From: Bradysia coprophila | Taxonomy: Eukaryota; Arthropoda; Insecta; Diptera; Sciaridae | Reading direction: 5' to 3' | Assembly (NCBI RefSeq): GCF_014529535.1 | Contig: NW_023503409.1 | Span: forward strand, 4,340,390 to 4,404,389 | Length of the DNA stretch: 64,000 nt | Shown here: piece by piece, positions 1-9,902 of the stretch | How the letters are laid out: every line of letters begins with the position of its first letter | How positions within the stretch are numbered: the first letter of the stretch is position 1 | Position numbers and translations under genes: made by a program | The notes under the pieces: model-generated | Told to the model about the DNA's origin: nothing | The model's database searches: none | The model's input: the letters and a program-made list of their open reading frames with translations, nothing else

Positions 1-617
1 CTGGAATTTTTACAATAACACCTTGGTTCACATAATTTATTCAAGAATTATTGCTCGACTGCATTTTCAGAACCAGTTCTTGTGCATATAATACACATCG
101 GTGTTCTCGTTCATAATGTTAATATCAATGGTCGTTTTCCGCTAGATGATGCAAAGCAAAGATTTCGCTGGGAAAACATATTTTGTATTTGGGAAAATCG
201 GTTATTCAGTTCATGCCATGCAGAATATTCAAAAAAATGTGCGGTAAATTGCATAAATTCGGATGACATAAAAAGAAACATTTAATTGTGCTCATAAAGG
301 GACACACGTTTCACAATCTGACTTCCGATTCATTCAGATACTGTTGATTTGCACACAAATCAATTGCAATGCATAAAAACCACTTATAAAGAGCCAAATA
401 AAACCGGTTGATGAAATGTATCCAGCATCCATTTATGTAGAATAACAACTTTTTGCTCAAATGAATGTTGAAGTTGAATTTATAAACAGACTTTCAACCG
501 TGCATTGTTATTCTGACTGACCCATAATTGCTTAATTTATGTTATTTCCTTTTAGCTTCTGATGGTCATTCAATATTTTTACAATACACATTCGTCAATT
601 GTAATTTTCAATTTTAG
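1..617. other. AT-rich sequence upstream of the PDZ gene; no gene seen
   Basis: No open frame here starts with ATG or looks coding. The last bases before position 618 form a good splice acceptor (pyrimidine-rich tract then TTTTAG), so this stretch is probably the end of an intron or a 5' untranslated leader of the gene that follows. Confidence 0.5.
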
Positions 618-2513
618 ATGGCAAACATTGAAGTGTCGCTAAGTTCAAATACACCTCGACGACGTAAGGGCACATCGTTAGGTAGTGCATCCGCACGGGC
701 CTCACCTCGACCAACCGAAAATCATCCATCCAAAGAACTGAGATCGGCGTTACAAGATCGAGAAGCTGTGATACAGAGTTTACGCGTACAATTGGGATTG
801 GGCAAGTTGCCACGGCAGATGGGTACACCTTTAGAGGAAGGTGAAAGACCAGCGGCCGAACAACGATTGAATAGACTCCGAATTGACGCTGAAAATAAAC
901 GAGTTGCGATAAGGAATTTGAAAGGAGCGCTTGACAAATTAGACATAACCGAGTAAGAATTGGATTGCTAGGAACAACAATTGGATTAATACTAATTGCA
1001 TTAATTTTAGCAACATTGATGTTCGTATACGGCAAGCTGAGCTGGAATATGCACTTGGCAGAGAAGAACTGCAACTGCTGTCGTTGGTGGAAGAAGCCAG
1101 AGCTCTACAGGCACGATTGGACAAATCGAAACCAGAAGCCAACACACTATTTAGTACCATTCAATCGGGAGTTAACTTGTCTCTACAAGCAGTTCAGGCC
1201 ACAGTTGGTCGTTGGGCAGCTTGTTCGAAATCTGATAGTCCAGGCCTATGGATCGAATGGGCATTGGATGGAGAAGGTCTATTTCGAGGCGATAGAATAC
1301 TCGAAGTAAACGGAAAAGTTATCAACTGTAAAACCAGAGAAGAATTGCAGAAGTTGACTGGCATATCAGGCAAGTGTCAGCTGGTTGTCGTAAGAAAACG
1401 TACAGTGCCGTTTCAGCAGCAACAATTGTTACAGTCCCAAGAAGACAATCAGCGTCTTCAACATCGTATTTCATACCTAGAAGACCAAGTAAAAGAGTTA
1501 CAGCTGCATAAAAGCGAACCACAATCACCAGTATTGAATCGTGAGAACAGCGCTCACATTACCAGCATAAGCATAACATCACCTCCAACCACTCCACCCG
1601 AAAAACCACAAATTTTCCAACGAGGAAATTTCGTAACAACAATCATTGGTGGAAAACCAGTGGATAGTCCTCCATCTAATCCAAAAAGTCATGTGACCAA
1701 AACCATCATTAAGGAAAATCATCGAAACGGTTCATCTAGAAATGATGGTGAAAATAACGATCATATTTCGCATAGCAGAGTAATGTCTGCGTCGAAGATT
1801 TCGATAAACAGTGATATTACCCATGCAAAACGAGAGCGTGAAAGACAACGGGAGAAAGAGTTAAGACGGGATGAGAGAGAACGGCAATACTTAACCAATA
1901 ACCACATCAATGGTAAAAGCAATCATCGATATAGCGAAGGCAGCAACCATTACCATGGGTATTCGTATGCACGTAGTGTTGAACACTTGAACTATGTTAA
2001 TGGGTAAGAAAATGAGATATTTTTTTGATAATCGTCCGGTTGGTCGTCTATAACATTGAGTTCATGATTGGTTCTTCTATATCATTCTTGACTGATTTCT
2101 TATTTAACCAAATTCTTCAAAACCGGAAATAAAATTTCAATTTTTTTAGGTTTTCAAGTCGCAAAAAGGATATCCAAGAGCAAGCAAACAGCAAACAGCG
2201 ACCTGCACCAAACGATTTGCGTAGTGTGAAGAGTCTGGACTTCGAAAGTGATACCGGTGAGCGAAAACGTGAAGTGGACTACACTTCAGAGCCGGTAGCT
2301 CATCGAGTACGACCGACTCCGCCGAAAAAACCGTTACGTTTGTCATTGCAACGGGCGCAGAGTTTACAGACCGTCGAGGCTTCCATACTGGAAAGTGACA
2401 AAAAGAGAGCAATAAAACGAACGCACAAAAGTAGATTGCCACCCGATTTGCAGTACATTGAAAATAATATTCCGATGCAGACCGCTTCGTTGGGTCGTAA
2501 TAAAAATGCATAG
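618..2513 (+). CDS. Coiled-coil and PDZ-domain protein, three exons, 563 aa
   Basis: Exons are 618-952, 1011-2003 and 2150-2513 (TAG stop). The introns are 58 and 146 nt, each GTAAGA...AG, and all phases agree. The protein starts with a basic Ser/Arg-rich tail. Residues about 35-150 are a long charged helical/coiled-coil region (PSKELRSALQDREAVI, then ALGREELQLLSLVEEARAL). Residues about 170-235 form a PDZ-like domain with the typical second-half motif GLFRGDRILEVNG (201-213). A further short coiled coil, a Ser/Pro-rich linker, a strongly charged RERERQREKE stretch and a basic tail follow. PDZ proteins of this build are usually cytoplasmic scaffolds; the partner is unknown. The ATG sits directly after a splice acceptor and an in-frame TAG lies just upstream (615-617), so the start is either the first codon of an internal exon or there is more coding sequence to the left. 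I do not recognise the exact orthologue. Confidence 0.85.
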
Positions 2514-2893
2514 AATGCAACAGTTAAAATTTGTAAAAATAGAGAAAGAAATTTTAGTTTAAATGTTTAACTGAATTATGAATTAACTGCGACGTTGATT
2601 AATTGTGATTTTCGAGGAGTAGCTAAGCGTCCGTTAAGTAAAATTAGGAACTTTAAATTTATAAAAGATTTTCACTAAATTCCTTTTAATGAAATGCTCT
2701 GTTTATAAATCTGTAGATACCTTATCGATGAAAGACTGTGGATATTATCGGTTTTTTAGTTAGTAATTAGACGCGAATATGTGACGACTTTGAGTTACAC
2801 ATTACTAGGAAATCTTGTAGATTATACGGAAAATTGATAGGCAATAATGTAGAGATGAATGCAATGTTAGACGAGGATCGTATAATTATTGAG

Positions 2894-2899
2894 AATAAA
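2894..2899 (+). promoter_or_regulatory. Poly(A) signal of the PDZ gene
   Basis: Canonical AATAAA about 380 nt after the stop codon, followed by T-rich sequence. It gives a 3' untranslated region of roughly 2514-2920. No other canonical hexamer was noticed between the stop and this site. Confidence 0.6.
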
Positions 2900-3007
2900 A
2901 TTTACTTTTCTTCAAAACACATTTCAAAGTTGCAGTTTTAATCATGAGTTATGGAAGAACGACCAAAACCTTTCGTAGATAAAGTATTTGTATTCGCTCT
3001 TCTTCGC

Positions 3008-4615
3008 TTAAGAGTTATATCGCCAAATCTTCAGGTGATTTTTTTAACTTTGGAAACAAGCGGTCTCCGATTTCAATGAGTGATAGCTCGTTGGATTCGT
3101 CTTTCAATTCTAGGAAACACGTGTCTTTCACTTTTTCTTTAAAAAAATTGTTTTCTTTGAAAAGCGCTCAAAAGTGAAGACATGTCAGAGGGTACCGAAA
3201 ACAGTTTTTCGGCAATAACTCAAGAAAAAATTATTTTAAATTGTTGTAATGTTGTACGATTGTCGGCCTTGAAAAGACCTACAGGTGGAGTATACGCACC
3301 GCTTGGTGCTAGTTGATCCACTAGAGTTGTGACTAGAAATATAGTGAATGTTCGGAGAGTCCGCCCTTTCTGCAGCTTCGATGTACCACGGAACTGAGTA
3401 TGGGGTGTTGTAGCTGGCCTCACCCACTATCGTTGCACATATAAATGAATCCAGTACTTTTGGGCTGCAAGCCTACAGAAGTCTTGAAAAAAAAGTTGGT
3501 GCCAAAATGTAGATTTTTTCCTTCTGTCTGAGGGCCCAACTGCCAGAACAGCGTCTGGAACGGTTCTACGTGAGTAATTTTGTATCGTCTACTATTCCCT
3601 TACCGTATACGCTTCACTTTGACTCGAATATAGGTCGTTACAACATATCCAGTGTTAGTAATTCTTGTGAAAAATTATTAAATTTTTCTCGGAGGATTTT
3701 AGTCAAATAAAGTGTTAGCGTATAGCAAATGACCTCAGGAGTCCGGAACAGTAATTAGTTTTTCAATTGGACCAATATTTGCTACGCGACAGGAGTTTGG
3801 AAAAACGATACAATCAAGTGGGAGCAAACGGTTTTCCAAACTCCTGTCACGTAGCAAATATTGGTCCAATTGAAAAACTAATTACTGTTCCGTAGTCCTG
3901 AGGTCATTTGCTATACGCTAACACTTTATTTGACTAAAATCCTCGGAGAAAACTTTAATGATTTTTCTCTTGATATTACTAATAGTGGATCTGATATATT
4001 CGCGACATAGCGAAGCGTTTTTCTATTGATAAGGTGAAAGAATAGTAGACAATAAAAAATGATTGCCGTAGTACCGTTCCAGATGCTCTTCTGGCAGTTG
4101 GGCCCTCAGAAAGAAGGACAAAATCTACATTTTGCCACCAACTTTTTTTCAAGACTTCTGTAGGCTTGCAGCCCAAAAGTACTGGGTTCATTTATATGTG
4201 CAACGATAGTGGGTGAGGCCAGCTACAACACCCCATACTCAGTTCCGTGGTACATCGAAGCTGCAGAGAGGGCGGACTCTCCGAACATTCACTATATTTC
4301 TAGTCATAACTCTAGTGGATCAACTAGCACCATGCGGTGCGTATACTCTACCTGTAGATCTTTTCAAGGCTGACAATCGTACATTACATCAATTTAAAAT
4401 AATTTTTTCTTGAGTTATTGCCGAAAAACTGTTTTCGGTACCCTCTGGCATGTCTTCACTTTTGAGCGCTTTTCACAGAAAACAAATTTTTTTAAGAAAA
4501 AGTGAAAGACACGTGTTTCCTAGAATTGAAAGACGAATCCAACGAGCTATCACTCATTAAAATCGGAGACCGCTTGTTTCCCAATCACCTGAAGATTTGG
4601 CGATATCACTCTTAA
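3008..4615. mobile_element. 1.6-kb foldback (near-perfect palindromic) DNA element flanked by TTAA
   Basis: The left arm (3008-3807, about 800 nt) is repeated in inverted orientation as the right arm (3829-4615, about 790 nt), with only a 21-nt unpaired centre (3808-3828). Both ends carry TTAA (3008-3011 and 4612-4615), then GAGTTATATCGCC on the left and GAGTGATATCGCC read inward from the right. The arms are mostly identical, with scattered mismatches and small gaps. There is no transposase frame; short open frames in the arms are mirror images of each other. TTAA flanks suggest a piggyBac-type target, but the TIR start is not the classic CCC, so the superfamily is uncertain. Confidence 0.85.
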
Positions 4616-4637
4616 ATAGTTTAGCGTAAGTATCAGA

Positions 4638-4881
4638 GAGATTCTTTTCAAAAATCGCCTACCAAAATCAGATACATTTCCTTTTGGACTTTTTCATATG
4701 TGCCTGGTAAGGTATACGACTCTTCAAGCCAAAAGCACTTTCCAAAAAATTGCTCGACGCTGACAACACGCACTTTTCCGTCTGAGATTTCTCCGGGTAC
4801 ACGGAGCGTATAAGGTCGTGTGGGGTATCATATAAAAGGAAATGCGTCCGATTTCAGTAAGCGGTTTTTGAAAAGAATCTC
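4638..4881. mobile_element. Short inverted-repeat element (MITE-like), about 244 bp
   Basis: GAGATTCTTTTCAAAAA at 4638 is mirrored by TTTTTGAAAAGAATCTC ending at 4881. The similarity continues inward for about 50 nt with mismatches (both arms hold a CATTTCCTTTT-type motif). No coding content. It lies immediately to the right of the big foldback element. The target-site duplication is not clear. Confidence 0.55.
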
Positions 4882-5255
4882 GTCTTAAAATTTACTTCAC
4901 TTCAGGAAATCCTTCAAATTATAAAAGTACGAAACAACATCCAGCTCGAATTCGGCTACAATCGTTTAATTAAAAAAAAATCTTTTGAATCGATCACTGA
5001 AGCTTTCGCTGAATGAAATTGAGGTCTCAAAATCTTTGATTTTATTTAGAGGAACTTTTGCCATCTTGCTCGATGACGATACAAGCACTGTAAAATGTTA
5101 TCCCATATCGAGTTGGGGTAAAACTTAAGCGATTTATCCTTCAAGTTCATATCGTCTGACACGCTGATTAGTGTAAACGTTTACGATTATCTAAATGACT
5201 TAATTAGTGAACCTGATGTTTCAGTACTGACAATGCATCGATCGATTGGTAAAAC
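4882..5255. other. Intergenic sequence between the repeats and the crotonase gene
   Basis: AT-rich sequence without a supportable open frame or a clear repeat. It lies downstream of the 3' end of the minus-strand crotonase-family gene. Confidence 0.4.
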
Positions 5256-5261
5256 TTTATT
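5256..5261 (-). promoter_or_regulatory. Poly(A) signal of the crotonase-family gene
   Basis: TTTATT on the plus strand reads AATAAA on the minus strand, only about 16 nt past the TAA stop (5277-5279). This implies a very short 3' untranslated region. Confidence 0.5.
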
Positions 5262-5276
5262 CTAATAAAAATCTCT

Positions 5277-6292
5277 TCACTTCACATCATCGTAAGTTCC
5301 ACCACGCCCCTGTTTCTGTTCGACGAAGTGTTTGGCACCGGGTATTGATACTTTTTCAATCAATTTACGTCCACATTCATATTCGTTCTCTAGGCCATCG
5401 TCCACAGAATTGGATACAGAAAAATGAGCCGACAGTCTATCGGCATTCATGCACTCATACGGGAAGCGTAGTAAATCATTAGCAAGTTGAATCGCTGCCG
5501 ATAAACTTTCACCATCAGGTACAATGCGATTAATTAGTCCGATTGAAAATGCTTCGTCTGCGTCAACCGTTCGGCCAGTTAAAATTAAATCAAGTGCACG
5601 TGAGAGACCAATCAAACGAGGTAATCGAACAGTGCCGCCGTCGATCTGTGCCAAATAGGATTCTCATACATATTTGATCAGTCAAAACTCTCATCAAAGT
5701 TTATACCAATGGTACTCCGAATCGACGACAGAGTACTCCGTATTTTGATGATTTGTCTCCCACCCGCATGTCAGCTAGAAGTGATAGCTCTAAACCGCCG
5801 GCAACACACGGACCTATTTGTGAAACGGCAATTAGTACTCTAATCAGTCATTTGAATAATTGAACAATGTATTGAAATCGAACCCGAAATAGCAGCAATC
5901 AATGGCTTTTTAAGAAGCATACGACTCGGTCCCATCGGTGCATTTTCGTTTTTATCATAAGGTTTAAGAGACACCCCTCCAGACGACACCTCTTTTAAAT
6001 CGTAACCAGCACAGAAAGATTTACCACCTTCACCGTACAAAATAGCTACACGTGAAGTAGGGTCATTTTCGAACGTTTGAAAAGCTTCAAAGAGCTGTAG
6101 AGCTGTGCTACTGTTTACACAATTACGGTTCAACGGTCGATTAATTCCAATCAATCGTATTAAGTGCGTATCGTCCGTATGACTTACTGTAACTGTGGCA
6201 CTTGAAGACGATGATAAGCGAAAAGTTGGAATAATCAGGAATTTGTTGCTACAAAAACCGTGTGAAAATAACGAAAATCGTCGGAATGCCAT
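5277..6292 (-). CDS. Crotonase / enoyl-CoA hydratase-isomerase family protein, three exons, 294 aa, probably mitochondrial
   Basis: Minus-strand exons are 6292-5884, 5813-5707 and 5645-5277; the introns (70 and 61 nt) are in phase. The N-terminus is basic and Ser-rich without acidic residues (MAFRRFSLF...), like a mitochondrial targeting peptide. Family marks are the oxyanion motif SFCAGYDLKE (92-101), the second motif CVAGGLELSLLADMRV in exon 2, then FGVPLIDGGTVRLPRLIG across the exon 2/3 junction. The first catalytic glutamate of enoyl-CoA hydratases (GGxxEL) is kept. The second (the E of the PEIxxG motif) aligns with a Cys in YGVLCRR, so classical hydratase chemistry is doubtful. The VPLIDGGTVRLPRLIG signature belongs to a crotonase subgroup that I associate mainly with bacterial 'enoyl-CoA hydratase family' proteins and some animals. 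Exact substrate unknown. Confidence 0.88.
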
Positions 6293-7734
6293 AGCATTAG
6301 GGCTTTAGTCTAGAATGCAAAACGGTTTGCACTTTTCGATTTATTTCTTAAATCAACTGGTGGTGTCGGTGTTTTGTTTTGAAGGAAAATCACTTTTAGA
6401 TTGCACGGATTGCACTCTTTTCCTTTTCTTAGTTTATGACAATACAATGAATGGAATCTTATAGACCATACAGCTTTGAAATTACTTTGATGAGTGAAAT
6501 GTAGACGCGCAATTTTTTTTCTATTAGAAGATTAGTTTTAAATAGGGCAAAACTATCGAAAAAGAGCCCCTGTTGTTTAAATAAACCAAAAGAAAAGACA
6601 ATAAAGGGTTGGGATTACAGCGGGAACTGATATTTGGTAGTAGTAGACCTTATAAAATAATTTAAAAGATAAATTCTACAGTTAGTTTTCATCAGGCTGT
6701 ATCCAATGCAGTCCACCACATTCCTCAGACTCTATGCGAATGCAAATTTCTCCTTCGACACGAGCGTGACCATATTTACAAACATTAAATGAAGACACAC
6801 TGGTTTATCCATTATTCTGGTTTCAATGACAAATAAGGCAACACGGCGTAAAGCCCCGTAGGAAGTCGTAATTTTACAATTATGTTTCACAAATCGCTTC
6901 AAGTTTAGTTAAATTTAGGCCGAGCTACACACGAGCTATTTTGCACTGAATAGATCGTGATTAGAATTGTTCTTGTCTTTCCGGCCTTATTGTGTTTCCG
7001 TTAAACTACATAGAGAAAAATTGCGATCTGCGTAACCGGACCATAATGGTACTAACATCCGAAAACTTAGAGGAGCCATCGAAGATTTCTAGTTATTGTT
7101 ACAAAATGCACACAAACCCAATTGGTTAGTGGACTTGGTATGAGTTAAAATCTGGTATAAATTCTGAATTAACACGTTTTTGTAGGTAGTTACACTGGAA
7201 AATGTTTGAACAATTTAATGTGTTCTACGAACTCTACAACTTCTAGGCTAATTTAAGATATTTTTCTAAAAATTTGCAGAAGATGAAATGTTATAATCAG
7301 TTGCAGCCTACGAAATTAAATATTTTAATTTCTCCATAAACGATGTCTCGGTTACAAGAAAATGTAATGCAAAGCCACCAGACAATCAAAAATTTTTAAT
7401 TAATAGACCTGTTACAATTAATGGTCTAGGCATACCCCTCGATCAATATATAGTGACCTACCTGTTTAGTGTTAGTTGCTTTTATTAACACTTCTTCAAA
7501 TACAAACTTACAATGGGTCATAAAAAGAACCGCTACAAACAAAGTGATACACAGAAATTAACAGTAGACCATTTATGATATTAACACATTCTAATTAAAC
7601 GTAAAGTATTCTTTTAGTTGAAATTTTCAACTTGAAAGTCAGGTTGTTGGTCTTTCAGTAACACTTTTGCAAGACTCGTAACAACAACCAACCTCCTCAC
7701 ATTTGACTTTGCCTTGCTGAAATACGTATCCAAA
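6293..7734. other. Divergent intergenic region between the crotonase-family gene and the small secreted protein
   Basis: This holds the likely promoters of both flanking genes, which point away from each other. No TATA box is obvious on either side. One Cys-containing, protein-like open stretch exists on the minus strand at 6682-6799 (see findings). Otherwise nothing recognisable. Confidence 0.4.
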
Positions 7735-8138
7735 ATGAAAACAGTCATTGTGATCTGGTGCATATTTGCAATGAGCGACGCACTTTCACTGATTATTCCT
7801 GAAAATAAATATTCCCTTACAAAAATTGACTATGTGAACGAGCAACAGGCACCGCAAATCATTGATCTAGTATCAGATGAAGAACAGTTACTATCAAAAA
7901 GAGTTGGAAGGCAATATTACAGCAACCAAGGACTTCCGACACAGAGTAATTGCTTGAGTTTTATTTATTCATTCACATACAGCTCATAAAAATTAATTGC
8001 ATAGACTATGACTACGGTGGATACAACCCAAATGGAAACAACGGTTATTATGCGAGCTACCCAAATTACAACCGAAGAAGCTATCAGAGCCAACGCCGCC
8101 GTCGATTCGGAGGAATAGGCAGTGCAATCATAGTTTAA
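7735..8138 (+). CDS. Small secreted Tyr/Gly/Arg-rich precursor peptide, two exons, 114 aa
   Basis: Exons are 7735-7945 and 8005-8138, with a 59-nt intron (AGA/GTAATT...CATAG/AC) that joins in frame. The ATG at 7735 is preferred because it follows CAAA and begins a classical signal peptide (MKTVIVIWCIFAMSDA, residues 1-16). An acidic propeptide-like segment follows, ending in a dibasic SKR site at 54-56. The part after it is rich in Tyr, Asn, Gly and Arg (YDYGGYNPNGNNGYYASYP) and ends QRRRRFGGIGSAIIV with a second tetrabasic site. There are no cysteines after the signal peptide. The layout (signal, acidic spacer, KR, basic/Tyr-rich tail) fits a processed neuropeptide-like or antimicrobial precursor, or a small cuticle/eggshell-type secreted protein. 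No family was recognised; function unknown. Confidence 0.75.
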
Positions 8139-8646
8139 CCATTTAGTAATATCCAATCAACCGTTATTGACAGCAACGACAAAATAAGCATCAGGTGTAG
8201 CCTGATAATATTGAAATGTATGCCAAAACGAATGAAGTAAAAGATTTTCTGAGCCACAGGTTAAATTTCATTAAAAAAAAGATTGTCACCGCGGTCTACC
8301 AAATGCAGTCTCAATCTTACAACCACGTGGATCAAGTGAGTACTATACCCTAATTTATATTACTTCAAAATTATGAACTGAAAACGGGATGGTTCAACAA
8401 ACGACGATGCCAACCTTTTCTTCTTCCATCTATTGATGTGAGAGACAGCTCAGTGAACGTGGTTTTTCATAAGCTTTATATCCGTAATTTGGAAGGAAGT
8501 AGTAATTGTGGGCTCATCATCTATAACATAAAGTTTTTGTTTGTGTGGCTATCTATAGGTAAGGAGCCTAGATGAAAAGTCCTGAAGAGTTGAAGCTTCA
8601 GTGTAGCAACTGATGAGGAAATGTTAAGAAGATCGCGATATTTTTT
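8139..8646. other. Downstream flank of the small secreted gene
   Basis: No gene seen. A clear AATAAA is lacking near the stop. The motif GAATGAAGTAAAAGAT at about 8231 recurs at three other places in the window (see findings). Confidence 0.35.
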
Positions 8647-9797
8647 AGCCCCGTACGAAGTACAAAGGAGCTTATAGGATTACGGTGCCGTGTGTTATTG
8701 ACGGAATTCGAAGCAGACGTTAAGGACAAAGTGTTTGCCTATGTTCATAGATGAGGATGGTCCGCAATAAAAATTATGCCTGTCCGTCACGTCGATATCT
8801 TGAGTAAATCAAATCCGATTTCAAAAAGGTCCCTGAAAGATAGTGAGGCTAAGTTCGAAGATGGGCTTTTCGGGTCGGCCCTTCGTGAGTTAGGGCCGCC
8901 TAAGTGTTCTAAGGTCTTTTAAGGATATCTACACGGCAAAATAAACGATTGAAATGTAAATGAAACGGCAGATAGGTATTGTCAATGCCGATCCAGGAAA
9001 GTTTATTAAGAGGAATCTACACATGGCTAAATTGTTGCCTACATTTCGGTGCAAAATTATTATTATTTTGATGACAGTTTTGGACTCGCATTGTTTTTGG
9101 AAAAAGTGCGACCATCGTTTGGTGTTAAAATGTGTTAGCTTTCAGTTAAAATTTAAATGTTTGTGGTGATGTAACCTCAGTCCGAGAAAACTCAAAATAT
9201 ATGTCAATTTTCGTGAAATATTGAGTTTTCTCGGAGTTAGGTTACATCACCACAAACATTTAAATTTTTGCTGAAAACTAACACATTTTAATACCAAACG
9301 ATGGCCGTACTTTTTCGAAAAATGATGCGAGTCCAAAATTATCATCAAAATTATAATAATTTTGCACCGAAATGTAGGCAACAATTTAGCCCTGTGAAGA
9401 TTCGTCTTAAAATCGGGTGAGTAATGGAATACCAAATGGAATTTGATTTTTTTTTATTTGGGTCCTTTGACTAAGGCCGCTACTCAGCCCTAAGTCCATT
9501 TTGAATGTAACTAAAGTAAATTTCACGAAGGTAATCGAAGGTCGAATAGAATGTTGTTGACAAAGGTTTAAATTTGGGTCCCTGGACTGATGCCGCGCCG
9601 CTACTAGGCCCTATGTGTCAATTTGAAATTTTGACATTTCATAATAATTTTGCTTTCACTACGTTTGCGGACACAATAGGCTTACGGTCAAAGTAGGGCG
9701 ACAGACGCTCTAGGGACATGTACGCAATAGATATACGGGTTCGCACAGGGCTCAGTCGCAGCAAATGCTCCGACTGTTCTGATGGCTCGTTTTTATT
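8647..9797 (+). repeat. Dispersed repeat of the AGCCCCGTACGAAG family, copy A, with a nested foldback
   Basis: It opens with AGCCCCGTACGAAGTAC, shared with copy B at 17394. Both copies continue with similar sequence: GGCTTATA/GATTA-type text, a GTCCGTC-rich patch, 'TTGAGTAAATC', and a 'GACTAAGGCCGCTACT(C)GCCCTAAG' block. Both close with AGTCGCAGCAAA(T/C)GCTCCG and GACTGTTCTGATG near 9755-9785. It is probably a non-autonomous DNA element; no transposase frame is left. A separate palindrome (9006-9410) sits inside it. Confidence 0.7.
9006..9410. mobile_element. 405-bp foldback element nested in repeat copy A
   Basis: The two arms (9006-9195 and 9221-9410) are inverted copies around a 25-nt centre. 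The ends read TTAAGAGGAATCT on the left and, inward from the right, TTAAGACGAATCT. The middle is very well paired (GTGGTGATGTAACCT against AGGTTACATCACCAC). Like the 1.6-kb element at 3008 it begins and ends with TTAAGA, so the two may be related in type, although the arm sequences differ. The short open frames inside the arms are mirror copies, not genes. Confidence 0.8.
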
Positions 9798-9902
9798 GTC
9801 ATGAGGCGTCAACATAAAACAATTAAAAACCAACATTTTATTCATTGATTTTAAAACGACAGGAATACTTCATTTGGTCTTTCATCACATTAATTGTAGA
9901 AT

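Noticed and set aside
8960-9435. Two similar open frames on opposite strands (69 and 62 codons)
   Set aside because: They are mirror images caused by the foldback arms and have no coding signature.
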